Assembly: GCF_004010095.1 (NCBI RefSeq)
Contig: NZ_RRYD01000004.1
Span: 1-64,000, forward strand
Direction of reading: 5' to 3'
Source: Lacticaseibacillus hulanensis
Lineage (GTDB): Bacteria > Bacillota > Bacilli > Lactobacillales > Lactobacillaceae
DNA length: 64,000 nt
A program made the translations under genes and the position numbers. This document shows, one piece after another, positions 18,907-28,180 of this stretch (the first letter of the stretch is position 1; each line of letters starts with the position of its first letter). The notes under the pieces are model-generated. The model saw nothing but the letters and a program-made list of their open reading frames with translations, did not search any database and had not been told where the DNA came from.

Positions 18907-20283
18907 ATGAAATCATTAACGTCGGGAAGTCCCATGAAATTGGTAATCTGGTTCACGGTACCGCTGCTCATTGGTAACATGTTCCAGCAGCTGTACAGTT
19001 TCATGGATGCACTATTCGTGGGGCGGTTTATTGGCCTCAACGCGCTCGCGGCGGTTGGGGCCACCGGGAGTTTAACGTTTTTGGTCATTGGGTTTGCGCA
19101 GGGGGCCAGTTCCGGGCTCGCAATTCCAACGGCCCAGGCGTTTGGTGCGCGTGATGAAGCGGGGGTGCGGCGTAGTTTTGTCGCCAGCATCTGGATTGCC
19201 ATTTTTGTTACCGTGGTCATCACCGCGCTGACTGCCGGGCTCACCATGCCCCTGTTGCAGGTGATGCAGACGCCGAGCAACATCATTGCGGATTCCGCCT
19301 CCTTCGTGCGCGTAATCTTCCTTGGGTTCGGCGCGTCCATGGCGTTTAACATGCTCAGTAACCAAATTCGTGCACTGGGTGACTCGCGGACGCCGCTGAT
19401 TTTTTTGATTATTGCCTGCATCGTCAATATTGCGCTCGATTTTCTGTTTATTCTCGTGTTTAAGATGGGCGTGGCCGGTGCCGGGTGGGCAACGGTCACG
19501 GCGCAGGTGTTCTCGTCGCTTTGCTGTGTGTGGTACATCGGCAAGCGGATTCCGTACCTGCACCTGCGCAAACAGGACATGACCTTCGATTGGGCCGAAA
19601 TCAAAAAGCAGCTGGGCATTAGTTTGCCCATGGGCTTTCAGATGTCCATCATTGCCATCGGGGCAGTTATCCTGCAGGTCATGCTCAACACGCTGGGCAC
19701 CGATGCCGTTGCGGCGTACACCGCGGCGGGGCGGATTGACCAGCTGGCGACCATGCCCGCCGCCAGCTTTGGGGTGACCATGGCCACGTACGTCGCTCAG
19801 AACCTGGGGGCGCGGGAGTACGCGCGGATTCGCCAAGGGGTGCACCAGACCATGGCGCTGAACTGCGGGATTTCCGCGGTGCTGGGTGCGCTGATTATTC
19901 TCTTCAGTAAACAACTGATCGGTCTGTTTGTTGCTTCTGATCAAACGCACGTTATCAGCATGGCCCAGACTTACTTCCACTTTAACTCGAGCATGTACTG
20001 GTTCCTGGCCATTTTGTTTACGACCCGGTACACGCTCCAGGGCCTTGGCCAAACGGGCGTGCCAATGCTCGCCGGTTTGTTCGAGCTGATTATGCGTGTG
20101 ATTGCCGGGATTGGCCTCGTGCCACTGCTTGGCTTTACCGGTGCCTCCATGGCCAACCCCTTGGCCTGGATTGGGTCCGTGGCGGTGCTGATTACGTCAT
20201 ACTTCCACACGATGAAGAAACTGAAGGCCAAGGAGCAACAACAAGAATTGGCGCGCGCCGGGGCGGCGGATGAGCCGAAATAA
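18907..20283 (+). CDS. MATE family efflux transporter
   Basis: 458-residue, about 12-helix membrane protein exporting drugs or metabolites by Na+ or H+ antiport. The N-terminus SGSPMKLVIWFTVPLLIGN, then QLYSFMDALFVGRFIG and the second-half GAREYARIRQG, fit the DinF/NorM-like MATE group. The ATG at 18907 is preceded by GGGGG; the ATG at 18892 is possible and would add five residues. The next gene is a multidrug-sensing MerR regulator, which may be linked to it. Confidence 0.9.
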   Translation: MKSLTSGSPMKLVIWFTVPLLIGNMFQQLYSFMDALFVGRFIGLNALAAVGATGSLTFLVIGFAQGASSGLAIPTAQAFGARDEAGVRRSFVASIWIAIFVTVVITALTAGLTMPLLQVMQTPSNIIADSASFVRVIFLGFGASMAFNMLSNQIRALGDSRTPLIFLIIACIVNIALDFLFILVFKMGVAGAGWATVTAQVFSSLCCVWYIGKRIPYLHLRKQDMTFDWAEIKKQLGISLPMGFQMSIIAIGAVILQVMLNTLGTDAVAAYTAAGRIDQLATMPAASFGVTMATYVAQNLGAREYARIRQGVHQTMALNCGISAVLGALIILFSKQLIGLFVASDQTHVISMAQTYFHFNSSMYWFLAILFTTRYTLQGLGQTGVPMLAGLFELIMRVIAGIGLVPLLGFTGASMANPLAWIGSVAVLITSYFHTMKKLKAKEQQQELARAGAADEPK

Positions 20284-20291
20284 TGAAGAAG

Positions 20292-20318
20292 CAGGAACTC
20301 GCGTAGTTCCTGTTTTTT
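20292..20318 (+). terminator. Terminator of the MATE gene
   Basis: CAGGAACT/AGTTCCTG stem with loop CGCGT and six T. Confidence 0.88.
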
Positions 20319-20322
20319 GTGC

Positions 20323-20353
20323 TTGACCCTGACGTTACGTCAGCCCTTATCCT
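20323..20353 (+). promoter_or_regulatory. MerR-type promoter/operator
   Basis: TTGACC (20323-20328) and TATCCT (20348-20353) are separated by 19 bp, the long spacer typical of MerR-activated promoters. In that spacer lies the perfect dyad CTGACG-TTA-CGTCAG (20329-20343). The downstream MerR gene most likely controls itself here by DNA untwisting. Confidence 0.75.
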
Positions 20354-20372
20354 AATTAACGAGGTGATGACC

Positions 20373-21128
20373 ATGCATTACAGCATTAGCGAATTTGCCG
20401 CACTAACCGGTGTGAGTGAGCGGACGCTGCGCTACTACCACGAGCGCGGACTGTTGCACCCCCACGTGGCGGCGAACGGCTACCGCGAGTTTACCAGCGG
20501 CGACGCGGATACGTTGCAACTAATTCGGTTTTACACGGCCGCGGGGTTCACGCTCACGGCTGTGGCGGATTTGCTGCGGCAGGATGCACCGGCGCGGGTG
20601 GCCGCCCTGCGCGAGCAGCGGTGCGCGCTGCAACGGCGGCAGGCAGAACTGACGGTGCTCATCGCCCAGGTGGACAGCACGATTGCCAATCAGGAGGAGC
20701 AGACAATGACGGATACGGAAAAATTTGCGGCGTTCAAACAGGACGCCCTGCGCAAGAATGACGAGCAGTACGGAGAAGAGGTTGCGGCTAGGTGGGGTGC
20801 GGTCGCAAAACAGGAGGGCGACACGCACTTTGCCAATCTGGATGCAGCCACGTTTGCACGGAGCCAGGAGGTCGAAGGGCAGCTAGCTGCGGCGTTGCGC
20901 GCGGCCCTTTCGAACGAAGCGGATCCAGCCAGTGCGGCAGGCCAGGAAGTGTATGCGTTGCACCGGGAGTGGCTGACCATCATGTGGCCCCACTACACGG
21001 CGGCCATGCACCGCGGGCTTGCGGACATGTACGCCGCCGACAGCAGGTTTACCGACTATTACGACAAGCTGGCGGGCGTCGGCGCCGGTCAGTGGCTCAT
21101 TGCGGCGGTGCGCAATTTTGCGCGATAG
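20373..21128 (+). CDS. MerR family regulator with TipAS ligand domain
   Basis: 251-residue transcription activator. Residues 1-70 are the MerR winged helix (YSISEFAALTGVSERTLRYYHERGLL), followed by a coiled-coil helix and a C-terminal TipAS-like antibiotic-binding domain (EKFAAFKQDALRKNDEQYGEEV). TipA-type proteins sense drugs and activate their own and efflux genes. The ATG at 20373 lies past GAGGTGA. Its promoter carries a dyad in a 19-bp spacer. The MATE pump just upstream is a plausible target, though not in the same operon. Confidence 0.9.
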   Translation: MHYSISEFAALTGVSERTLRYYHERGLLHPHVAANGYREFTSGDADTLQLIRFYTAAGFTLTAVADLLRQDAPARVAALREQRCALQRRQAELTVLIAQVDSTIANQEEQTMTDTEKFAAFKQDALRKNDEQYGEEVAARWGAVAKQEGDTHFANLDAATFARSQEVEGQLAAALRAALSNEADPASAAGQEVYALHREWLTIMWPHYTAAMHRGLADMYAADSRFTDYYDKLAGVGAGQWLIAAVRNFAR

Positions 21129-21158
21129 GTTTTGGCATTTGCGTTAATCTGGTAAAAG

Positions 21159-21190
21159 ACGGTGCGGCAAATTTTGACCGGCCGTTTTTT
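21159..21190 (+). terminator. Terminator after the MerR gene
   Basis: ACGG..CGG/CCG.CCGT stem followed by six T. Confidence 0.75.
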
Positions 21191-21277
21191 GTTTGGGCAC
21201 GCGGCGGCTAATCGCGAATTTTGCCACCGCCGAATTGACAGAGTAATTAATGCGTAACAGACGCTGGCGGCGGGTCC

Positions 21278-21286
21278 TGATATACT
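21278..21286 (+). promoter_or_regulatory. Extended -10 promoter of thyA-dfrA
   Basis: TGATATACT matches an extended -10 (TGn plus TATACT). No good -35 at 17 bp. Confidence 0.5.
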
Positions 21287-21338
21287 GTTGGTAGTACTTT
21301 ATCCTAAAAGCCACCACAATATACACTCGGAGGTAATC

Positions 21339-22289
21339 ATGCTCGAACAATCATACTTGGATTTAGCCCGCACCATTTTGGACACTGGCCACTACAAGGG
21401 TGACCGCACCGGCACCGGCACGTACAGTATCTTTGGTTACCAAATGCGCTTTGACCTGAGCGAAGGTTTCCCCATTTTGACGACCAAGAAGGTACCGTTC
21501 GGGCTCATCAAGAGTGAACTGCTGTGGTTCTTGCGCGGTGACACCAACATCCGGTTCTTGCTCCAGCACAAGAACCACATTTGGGACGAGTGGGCGTTTA
21601 AAAAGTGGATTGAATCAAGTGAGTACACCGGCCCCGACATGACCGACTTCGGACGCCGCAGCCTGGTGGATCAGCAGTTCGCCAAGGATTACCAGGAGCA
21701 GAAGGCCATTTTTGACGACCGCATCCTAAACGACGATGACTTTGCGGCCAAGTACGGCGACCTCGGGCTGGTTTACGGCAGTCAGTGGCGCGCTTGGCGG
21801 ACAAGTAACGGTAGCACGATTGACCAGCTGGGTAATGTCATTGAAGAAATCAAACGTAATCCGAACTCACGCCGGCTGATTGTCTCTGCGTGGAATCCCG
21901 AGGACGTGCCAACCATGGCCTTGCCGCCGTGCCACACGATGTTCCAGTTCTACGTGAACGACGGCAAACTGTCGCTACAACTGTACCAGCGGTCGGGGGA
22001 TGTATTCCTCGGCGTACCGTTCAACATTGCCAGCTACGCACTGTTGCTGTCGATGGTGGCGCAGGTCACGGGGTTGCAGGTGGGCGAATTCATCCACACG
22101 CTGGGGGATGCGCACATCTACAGCAACCACCTGGAGCAGGTCAAAGAGCAGCTCGGGCGCACCCCGCACGCGGCACCAAAATTGTGGCTCAATCCCGACA
22201 AGCACGACCTAATGGACTTTGAGATGAAGGACATCAAGCTGATTGATTACACGAGCGAACCGGCAATTAAGGCGCCAGTTGCCGTCTGA
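21339..22289 (+). CDS. thyA: Thymidylate synthase
   Basis: 316-residue enzyme making dTMP from dUMP with methylene-THF, which is turned into dihydrofolate. The active cysteine is residue 198 in [10 protein letters not shown], and the insert of about 50 residues in the small domain gives the same length as the L. casei enzyme. Other motifs are [25 protein letters not shown] and HIYSNHLEQ. The ATG at 21339 follows GGAGG. The dfrA gene follows 53 nt later and recycles the dihydrofolate made here. Confidence 0.97.
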   Translation: MLEQSYLDLARTILDTGHYKGDRTGTGTYSIFGYQMRFDLSEGFPILTTKKVPFGLIKSELLWFLRGDTNIRFLLQHKNHIWDEWAFKKWIESSEYTGPDMTDFGRRSLVDQQFAKDYQEQKAIFDDRILNDDDFAAKYGDLGLVYGSQWRAWRTSNGSTIDQLGNVIEEIKRNPNSRRLIVSAWNPEDVPTMALPPCHTMFQFYVNDGKLSLQLYQRSGDVFLGVPFNIASYALLLSMVAQVTGLQVGEFIHTLGDAHIYSNHLEQVKEQLGRTPHAAPKLWLNPDKHDLMDFEMKDIKLIDYTSEPAIKAPVAV

Positions 22290-22342
22290 TTACTCCGGTG
22301 TCGATGCCAACTGCTGTGGACAAACATTTGTGGAGGAAACAC

Positions 22343-22837
22343 ATGATTGCCTATATTTGGGCGCAAGACGTGAACGGGATTATCGGCAATAACGGCACCT
22401 TGCCCTGGCGGCTGCCCGATGACCTGCAGTATTTCAAGCAACAGACCCTTGGCCAAATTGTGGTCATGGGGCGCAAGACCTTCACCGGCATGGGTAGTCG
22501 GCCGCTTCCCCGACGCACCAACGTGGTGCTCACGCGGCAAGATGACTTTACCGCCGGCGACCACGTGACGGTGTTGCACGATAAAGCTGGTGTGCTGGCG
22601 TTTGCCGAGGAGCGCCCGGACCAGGACCTGATGATTATCGGTGGTGCGGAGATTTTTCGCCTGTTTGCTGACGTGGTGGATACGCTTTACGTGACGCGGA
22701 TTGCCGGTGCGTTCAGCGGCGACACCAGGATGCCCGCACTGCCTTGGCCGCAGTTCGACCAAATCAGCGCGCACACGGTGGTCAACGTTGATCTCGCACT
22801 GACGCACACGTTTGAGGTATGGACCAAAAATTTGTAA
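22343..22837 (+). CDS. dfrA: Dihydrofolate reductase
   Basis: 164-residue NADPH-dependent enzyme reducing dihydrofolate to tetrahydrofolate; target of trimethoprim. Diagnostic segments are IAYIWAQDVNGIIG, LPWRLPDDLQYF (active-site Asp), VVMGRKTF, RTNVVLTR, IIGGAEIF and the C-terminal ALTHTFEVW. It closely resembles the L. casei enzyme as I remember it. The ATG at 22343 follows GGAGG. It forms an operon with thyA and ends at a strong terminator. Confidence 0.97.
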   Translation: MIAYIWAQDVNGIIGNNGTLPWRLPDDLQYFKQQTLGQIVVMGRKTFTGMGSRPLPRRTNVVLTRQDDFTAGDHVTVLHDKAGVLAFAEERPDQDLMIIGGAEIFRLFADVVDTLYVTRIAGAFSGDTRMPALPWPQFDQISAHTVVNVDLALTHTFEVWTKNL

Positions 22838-22928
22838 GAACAAATCTAGAATAATCTGTTGCGTTTTTGCGTAATGGTTATTTATTTAATTGTTGCCGTG
22901 CCTGCAACGTAGGCTGGTGTACGTTAAC

Positions 22929-22970
22929 AACGTCGTGGCGATGCCCAAGGGTATCGCCGCGGCGTTTTTT
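22929..22970 (+). terminator. Terminator of thyA-dfrA
   Basis: AACG.CG.GGCGAT.CCC pairs with GGG.ATCGCC.CG.CGTT, followed by T run. Confidence 0.88.
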
Positions 22971-23028
22971 GTATAGCTCTAAACTAGTGATAAAATTACA
23001 GTAGGATTAGGGGATTGGTGAGTGGCCA

Positions 23029-25221
23029 GTGCATAAAAGAACATTTAGCACTCTGAAAATTTGCGGATTTGTCGTTATTATTTTCTTCGTGTACATATTA
23101 TTCAAACAACTGAACGATTTGACGGGTTACGCCGCGGACGATTACCTGTATCACTTCTTTTTCCAAGGAGAGATGTCCGCTAAGCACGTGCGGAACATCA
23201 ACAACCTGCTGGACTTGGTGCAGTCAATTCAGAACCACACCCGCATCAATAACGGGCGCTTCGTTGCGCACATCGGCGTGCAGATTTTCATGCAGCTGCC
23301 GAAAGCGGTGTTCAACGTGGCCAACTCAGTCGTATTTGTGTTGGTTGGGCTGTTAATTGACCTGCACGTGTTTGGCCACTTGCGGCGCCTGCGCGTGGGT
23401 TACCTCGCGCTCACCTACGCGCTGATGTGGCTGTTCTTGCCGGATTACGGGAGCTCAATCCTGTGGCTGTCCGGCGGCTTTAACTACCTCTGGATGGTGC
23501 TGATTTATCTGACGTTCCTGCTGCCGTACCGGTTTAACTACCATGCGCGGCATCCGCGTCTCATGTTTGCAGGCATGATTGTGCTCGGTTTTCTGACCGG
23601 GGCAACCAACGAGAACGTGGCGCCGGTAACGTTGTTTGTGGCGTTTGCCTTCACTCTGTTTGATTGGCATGATGGTCAGCTTGCCTGGAAGTGGGCCGGC
23701 GGGCTTGCTGGCGTGGAGGGCTTTTTGATCCTCGTGCGGTCCGGGATGAACCAAATTGCTAAACGCGGGGATAATCAGTTTGCCGTGGGTGAAATTGTGC
23801 GGCAGGCCGGGAAGTATTCGGGCACCATCTTGTTGGTGTTCTGGCTACTCGCGGTGTACCTGTTTATCCAGCACCACCGCAATGGCCACGTGTTTAGCTG
23901 GCACATGCAACGCACCTACCTCACTGGGATTTTGTGTACGGTCGGCGGCATGCTCGGCATCGTCGCCCTCGTGGTCTCACCGGAAATTGTCAGCCGGAAT
24001 TTCTTTGGCCCCAACATTTACTTCATCCTCGGGCTGCTCTGTTTACTCGCCGACCACGCTGAGCTGCGGGCGGGGTCCTGGCTGGCGCGGTTGTTGCCGT
24101 TCCTCGCCGCGCTTGGCATCGGTTTTATGACCATTCCCAGCTACGACGCGGCGGTGCGGTCCAATTACGCGTCTTACCGTTATTGGCTCACGGGTGACAC
24201 GATTGCGCGGCGGGATGCAGCACGCGGCATCATGAATGTTTCGGTGCCGGGGATGCCACCAGCGGTCAACAACCACAACGTATATCTAACGCAAACGTAC
24301 GTTGCAAATGGTGATCCGCAGAAACAGTGGTTCAACGTGTGGATGGCTAAATATTACGGGGTTAAGACCGTCAGCATCGACAACTCCATCAGGCCGGTGC
24401 GCGTCCCCATCAACAAACGCGGCATCACCTGGCGCACCTACCAGGCGTTGAACCACCTCTACGCCGCAGTTACTGGCCAGTTGCAGGGACACGCGGTGCA
24501 CGCCGCGACCGCTATGCGCACGGCATACTTGCAGTACGTTGATCCAAGTGGCCGGCAGGTAGGTACTGAACCCATCAGCGGCAACGTGGGCACCACCTTT
24601 GACATCAGTCACGCGTCCGTTTCTGGCTACTCCACACTGCCCGGCAACCCGCAGCGTTACCGGTTTACGGCAGCGAAGCGCCAGACGGTCACCATTTTCG
24701 TCCGGCCACAAGCCGCAATGCACATGGCGACGCTGCGTTACACTGTCCGCAAAACTGGTCGGGTCGTGGGCACCGAGCGCATCAGCGGCCAGGCGGGGCA
24801 CGCCTTTGATATCAGTCACGCCGCCGTCCGCGGGTACGCCACCGAAGCCAGCAATCCGGATACGTACCGATTCACGAGCGCGCGGGTGCAGGACGTCACC
24901 ATTTGGGTGCGGCCGGCGCAGCAGGGGGTCATGCTGTCTTACCGCGACGGGCACACCCAAGTTGGACAGCAGTATTTCAAGGCCCGCACCGGTTCTGTGG
25001 TGCGGGTCGTGGCGCCAGTCGGCTATAAGCTGGCAAGCGGTGAACGTTCGCACTACACGGTGCCGGCCCGGGGATTGGGCACCGTGAATGTGCAGGTTGT
25101 GCGCAAACCGCTTGTGCAGCAGCTGTTCAGTAGCGCGGCGCTGCGGTGGGTCCTCGCGATTGCTGCGGTCTTCATTATTTGGGACCAGTGGGTGGCGGCG
25201 CGCCAAGAACGCCGCGCATGA
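23029..25221 (+). CDS. Large membrane protein (DUF6056-like) with MucBP-like repeats
   Basis: 730-residue protein. Roughly residues 10-380 hold about ten membrane helices with family-like segments (GYAADDYLYHFFF, NGRFVAHIG, TGATNENVAP), resembling DUF6056 or glycosyltransferase-like polytopic proteins. After it come an extracytoplasmic part with two or three MucBP-like repeats (YVDPSGRQVGTEPISGNVG; RKTGRVVGTERISGQAG) and a final membrane helix with a basic end. The GTG start at 23029 follows GGTGA. It precedes the EAL/PgaD and glycosyltransferase genes and may handle or bind the same polymer. Function is inferred from context only. Confidence 0.7.
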   Translation: MHKRTFSTLKICGFVVIIFFVYILFKQLNDLTGYAADDYLYHFFFQGEMSAKHVRNINNLLDLVQSIQNHTRINNGRFVAHIGVQIFMQLPKAVFNVANSVVFVLVGLLIDLHVFGHLRRLRVGYLALTYALMWLFLPDYGSSILWLSGGFNYLWMVLIYLTFLLPYRFNYHARHPRLMFAGMIVLGFLTGATNENVAPVTLFVAFAFTLFDWHDGQLAWKWAGGLAGVEGFLILVRSGMNQIAKRGDNQFAVGEIVRQAGKYSGTILLVFWLLAVYLFIQHHRNGHVFSWHMQRTYLTGILCTVGGMLGIVALVVSPEIVSRNFFGPNIYFILGLLCLLADHAELRAGSWLARLLPFLAALGIGFMTIPSYDAAVRSNYASYRYWLTGDTIARRDAARGIMNVSVPGMPPAVNNHNVYLTQTYVANGDPQKQWFNVWMAKYYGVKTVSIDNSIRPVRVPINKRGITWRTYQALNHLYAAVTGQLQGHAVHAATAMRTAYLQYVDPSGRQVGTEPISGNVGTTFDISHASVSGYSTLPGNPQRYRFTAAKRQTVTIFVRPQAAMHMATLRYTVRKTGRVVGTERISGQAGHAFDISHAAVRGYATEASNPDTYRFTSARVQDVTIWVRPAQQGVMLSYRDGHTQVGQQYFKARTGSVVRVVAPVGYKLASGERSHYTVPARGLGTVNVQVVRKPLVQQLFSSAALRWVLAIAAVFIIWDQWVAARQERRA

Positions 25222-25290
25222 CACGTTTTAAGTTAACGATTAACTATTGGGGAAAATAGCGACGGTTAGGTTTGCTGTCAGGGGGATTAC

Positions 25291-26643
25291 ATGCTGATTC
25301 TATTGACGAGACGGTTATTCATAGCGGCACTGGTATTACTCGCGGTGTTTGCGATAACCATTGTGGTTTATTATTATCACTCACGCATTCGGACCAAAAA
25401 TTACCTAGCGAAGACCCAGGCGGAGCTGCGTTACTTCATTCAGCGGCAGGTCGACGAAAATGGGCAGACCACCGGCTACGAATGTTTGCTGCGGGAAAAG
25501 AACGCGGAAGGCAAGTGGGTGTTGCCCCACCACCTTGCGACCCTGCCTTTGCAGCGGGTGGTGGGCCTGCTCACGGAAACTTTTGACTCATTGCCCACAG
25601 GTGATTCGGCGCTGCGGCTGTCCATCAACCTTGAGTATGAGCAGATTATCAGCCCGGAATTCGATTACTTTGTGCGCTGGGCAATTTCCCGCATCACGCC
25701 GCTGCTCCTGACGGTGGAGCTGACCGTGGACAGTGACCGGCGCTACTGGCAGCGGCCGACGTTCTTGCGGCACATCCGGCAGGCGCGGACTTACGGGATG
25801 CACTTTGCCGTCGACAACGTAGGCGCGGATAACTCCGCCCTCAGCAGCATTCAGTGGATGTTGCCTGTGGTGGACGTGCTTAAGTGTCAGATGCGCAGTT
25901 TCCGCAAGCTCGACGGTAAGTGGCTGGACCTCAACCTGCAGTTTTGGCGCGAGTTTGCCCTTGAACGCCACATCGAGCTGGTACTCCTGGGGATCGAAAA
26001 CGAGCAGGATGCGGCACTGGCCAAACAATTGGACATTGATCTGCGGCAGGGCTACCTGTTTGGCCACCCAGAAAACGTCGACCAGCCGGCGGTTGCGGAG
26101 CCCAAAGCTAATCTCGAGCATAACGGGGATGCTGAAGTGACCCCCGGCAAGCCCACCGCCCACCAGCAGCTCTACACGGATGATTATTTTGCCAAGGGTC
26201 ACTGGCTACTCAAAATTTGGCAGACGCTCGTGGCGCTATGCGGCTGGGTGTGCGTTCTCGTGCCCGTTTACATCACGGTGCGCAGCTTCATGGGCGTGCA
26301 GTTTGGTGTGTTCAAGCCGCTGTGGACGTACACCGAGGGCATCATCGAGATTAAGTTCCTGCTCGTGGTCATCCTGTTCATGGCCGTGTGCGCAATGATT
26401 TTCTCCGTCTCGATGTCGATCATTCAAAATCGTAAGCGTGACCGGCTGGTGGAGCAGTGGCCGACGTTCAACCCGATTGACCAACAAAAGCGGGCGGCCG
26501 AACTCGAAGCGTTTATGGAAAAACGGTTCGGCGATGACGAGTTCCGGCACCACGTGCGGACGTACCAGGTGCAGTCGGAGCAGAACCTGGACACCGACGC
26601 GATTCACAAGCTGTTCGGCGAGAATGACATCAACCAGGAGTGA
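25291..26643 (+). CDS. Degenerate EAL domain fused to PgaD-like membrane tail
   Basis: 450 residues: membrane helix (about 8-30), EAL domain (about 45-255), linker, two membrane helices (about 306-330 and 352-375) and a helical C-terminus, the layout of PgaD/IcaD partners of polysaccharide synthases. The EAL signature reads ECL (Glu64). Asn in SINLEYEQ and QGYLFG near the end are kept, but ExxE has become VELTVDS, DD has become VDNVG, and the AEGVE glutamate is lost (LLGIENE). It is therefore more likely a c-di-GMP receptor than a phosphodiesterase. Followed 15 nt later by the synthase gene. Confidence 0.82.
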   Translation: MLILLTRRLFIAALVLLAVFAITIVVYYYHSRIRTKNYLAKTQAELRYFIQRQVDENGQTTGYECLLREKNAEGKWVLPHHLATLPLQRVVGLLTETFDSLPTGDSALRLSINLEYEQIISPEFDYFVRWAISRITPLLLTVELTVDSDRRYWQRPTFLRHIRQARTYGMHFAVDNVGADNSALSSIQWMLPVVDVLKCQMRSFRKLDGKWLDLNLQFWREFALERHIELVLLGIENEQDAALAKQLDIDLRQGYLFGHPENVDQPAVAEPKANLEHNGDAEVTPGKPTAHQQLYTDDYFAKGHWLLKIWQTLVALCGWVCVLVPVYITVRSFMGVQFGVFKPLWTYTEGIIEIKFLLVVILFMAVCAMIFSVSMSIIQNRKRDRLVEQWPTFNPIDQQKRAAELEAFMEKRFGDDEFRHHVRTYQVQSEQNLDTDAIHKLFGENDINQE

Positions 26644-26658
26644 AGGGGGGGCAGCACC

Positions 26659-27978
26659 ATGATTAACCAAATATTTTACGGTTCACCGCTACAAACGACG
26701 GTTGCCATCATGTTGCTGGTGCTCTGCCTGTACCCCGTCGCCGGCGCGTTTCTGTGGTTCTTCGGGGCGCTGAGTTATCGCTGGCTGCGCAACACGCGCG
26801 AGGATGATAACTGGCAGCAGTTGCCGCCAAGTAAGCAGCCACTGGTCACCATCATGATTCCGGCGCACAACGAGGAGGTCATGATTGAATCGACCATCAC
26901 CTATCTGTTTGACGAGCTCAACTACGATAACTACGAGGTTCTCGTGATGAATGACGGCTCGACCGACGACACCGGCAAAATTGTGGCGCAGCTGCAGGAG
27001 AAATATCCACGGCTACGAACCGTGGAAATCCTTAAGAACAAGGGCAAGGCGCACGCGTTTAACATTGGGATGTACTTCGCCCGCGGGGAGTACATTCTCA
27101 GTAATGATGCGGACACAATTCCTGAGCCCGACGCCATCATGAAGTACATGAATTATTTCATCCACGACCGCGACATGAATACGAGTGCCGTGACGGCCAA
27201 CATGGACGTGCAGAACCGGACCAAACTACTGGGTAAGTCCCAAACCGTTGAGTTTTCCAGCATCGTCGGTGTCATCAAGCGTAGTCAGGCCGCCGTCAAC
27301 GACTCGATGTACGCGTACAGTGGCGCGAACACGATGTACCGCAAGTCGTTTTTGATTGACGTCGGTGGCTTCCGGCAGAACCGGGCGACTGAGGACATCA
27401 GTATCGCTTGGGACCACCAGATGATTGGCGCGGTGCCGCGCTTTGCGCCGAACATCATCTTCCACATGAACGTGCCGGAAACCCTGGGCGATTTGTACAA
27501 GCAACGCAAACGTTGGGCCCAGGGCGGGACTGAGGTGTGGCTCACCAACTTCAAAAAGTTCTTCCTGCACCCAATCAAGCACCGCTACCAGATGTCGATG
27601 TTCGTGGACTCCACGTTGTCGATTATTTGGTCCTTCTTCTTCATCATCTCGACCGTGCTGTTTGTGTCCTCAATGATTTGGTTTATCGCCAGTGGTAACT
27701 GGGAACGGATTTACCATGGCATCATGATGTCGCTGATTTTCGTGACGTTCGAGATGTTTGCCGGCACGCTGCAATTGCTCGCCGCGCTGATTCTCGATCA
27801 CCGCGGCGCGAAGCTGAAGTACCTACTGTTCGCGCCGCTCTACATGCTGTTTTTCTGGATGGTCAATCCCATCACCATTGCAACCACCTTTATCCCCGCC
27901 TGCAAGACCATCATGGGCTTCGGGTCCGGGACCTGGACCTCACCAAAGCGCCAGGCAATGAAGGCGGAGCACCACTAA
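26659..27978 (+). CDS. Family-2 processive glycosyltransferase (PgaC/IcaA-like)
   Basis: 439-residue membrane synthase for an extracellular polysaccharide. An N-terminal helix is followed by a GT-A domain with DGSTDDT (about 99-105), DAD (about 150), TED (about 244-246) and QRKRW (about 282-286), then four or so membrane helices: the set found in poly-N-acetylglucosamine and cellulose-like synthases. The preceding EAL/PgaD-like protein is the natural regulatory partner. The ribosome site is a run of seven G (26645-26651). The polymer is unknown. Confidence 0.9.
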   Translation: MINQIFYGSPLQTTVAIMLLVLCLYPVAGAFLWFFGALSYRWLRNTREDDNWQQLPPSKQPLVTIMIPAHNEEVMIESTITYLFDELNYDNYEVLVMNDGSTDDTGKIVAQLQEKYPRLRTVEILKNKGKAHAFNIGMYFARGEYILSNDADTIPEPDAIMKYMNYFIHDRDMNTSAVTANMDVQNRTKLLGKSQTVEFSSIVGVIKRSQAAVNDSMYAYSGANTMYRKSFLIDVGGFRQNRATEDISIAWDHQMIGAVPRFAPNIIFHMNVPETLGDLYKQRKRWAQGGTEVWLTNFKKFFLHPIKHRYQMSMFVDSTLSIIWSFFFIISTVLFVSSMIWFIASGNWERIYHGIMMSLIFVTFEMFAGTLQLLAALILDHRGAKLKYLLFAPLYMLFFWMVNPITIATTFIPACKTIMGFGSGTWTSPKRQAMKAEHH

Positions 27979-27990
27979 TCTATTGCATTT

Positions 27991-28017
27991 AAGGCAGCGT
28001 GCCCCGCTGCCTTTTTT
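27991..28017 (+). terminator. Terminator of the polysaccharide cluster
   Basis: AAGGCAGCG/CGCTGCCTT stem with a five-base loop and six T. Confidence 0.9.
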
Positions 28018-28180
28018 GGTGGGCAGGGATGCTGCCGCGGTAGGGTGGCATTTGCCCCGGCAACAAACAGCATCACCGGAGTGGCATCATTTGCAATGAA
28101 CAATTTTAGCCAAGTACTATTTTCAAAAAAGTAATTGTGCTAATATAGTGGCATACAAACAGAAGAAGGGTCGTGTCGCA

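Noticed and set aside
21235-21240. TTGACA as -35 of thyA
   Set aside because: It is 40 bp from the likely -10 at 21281, too far to pair.
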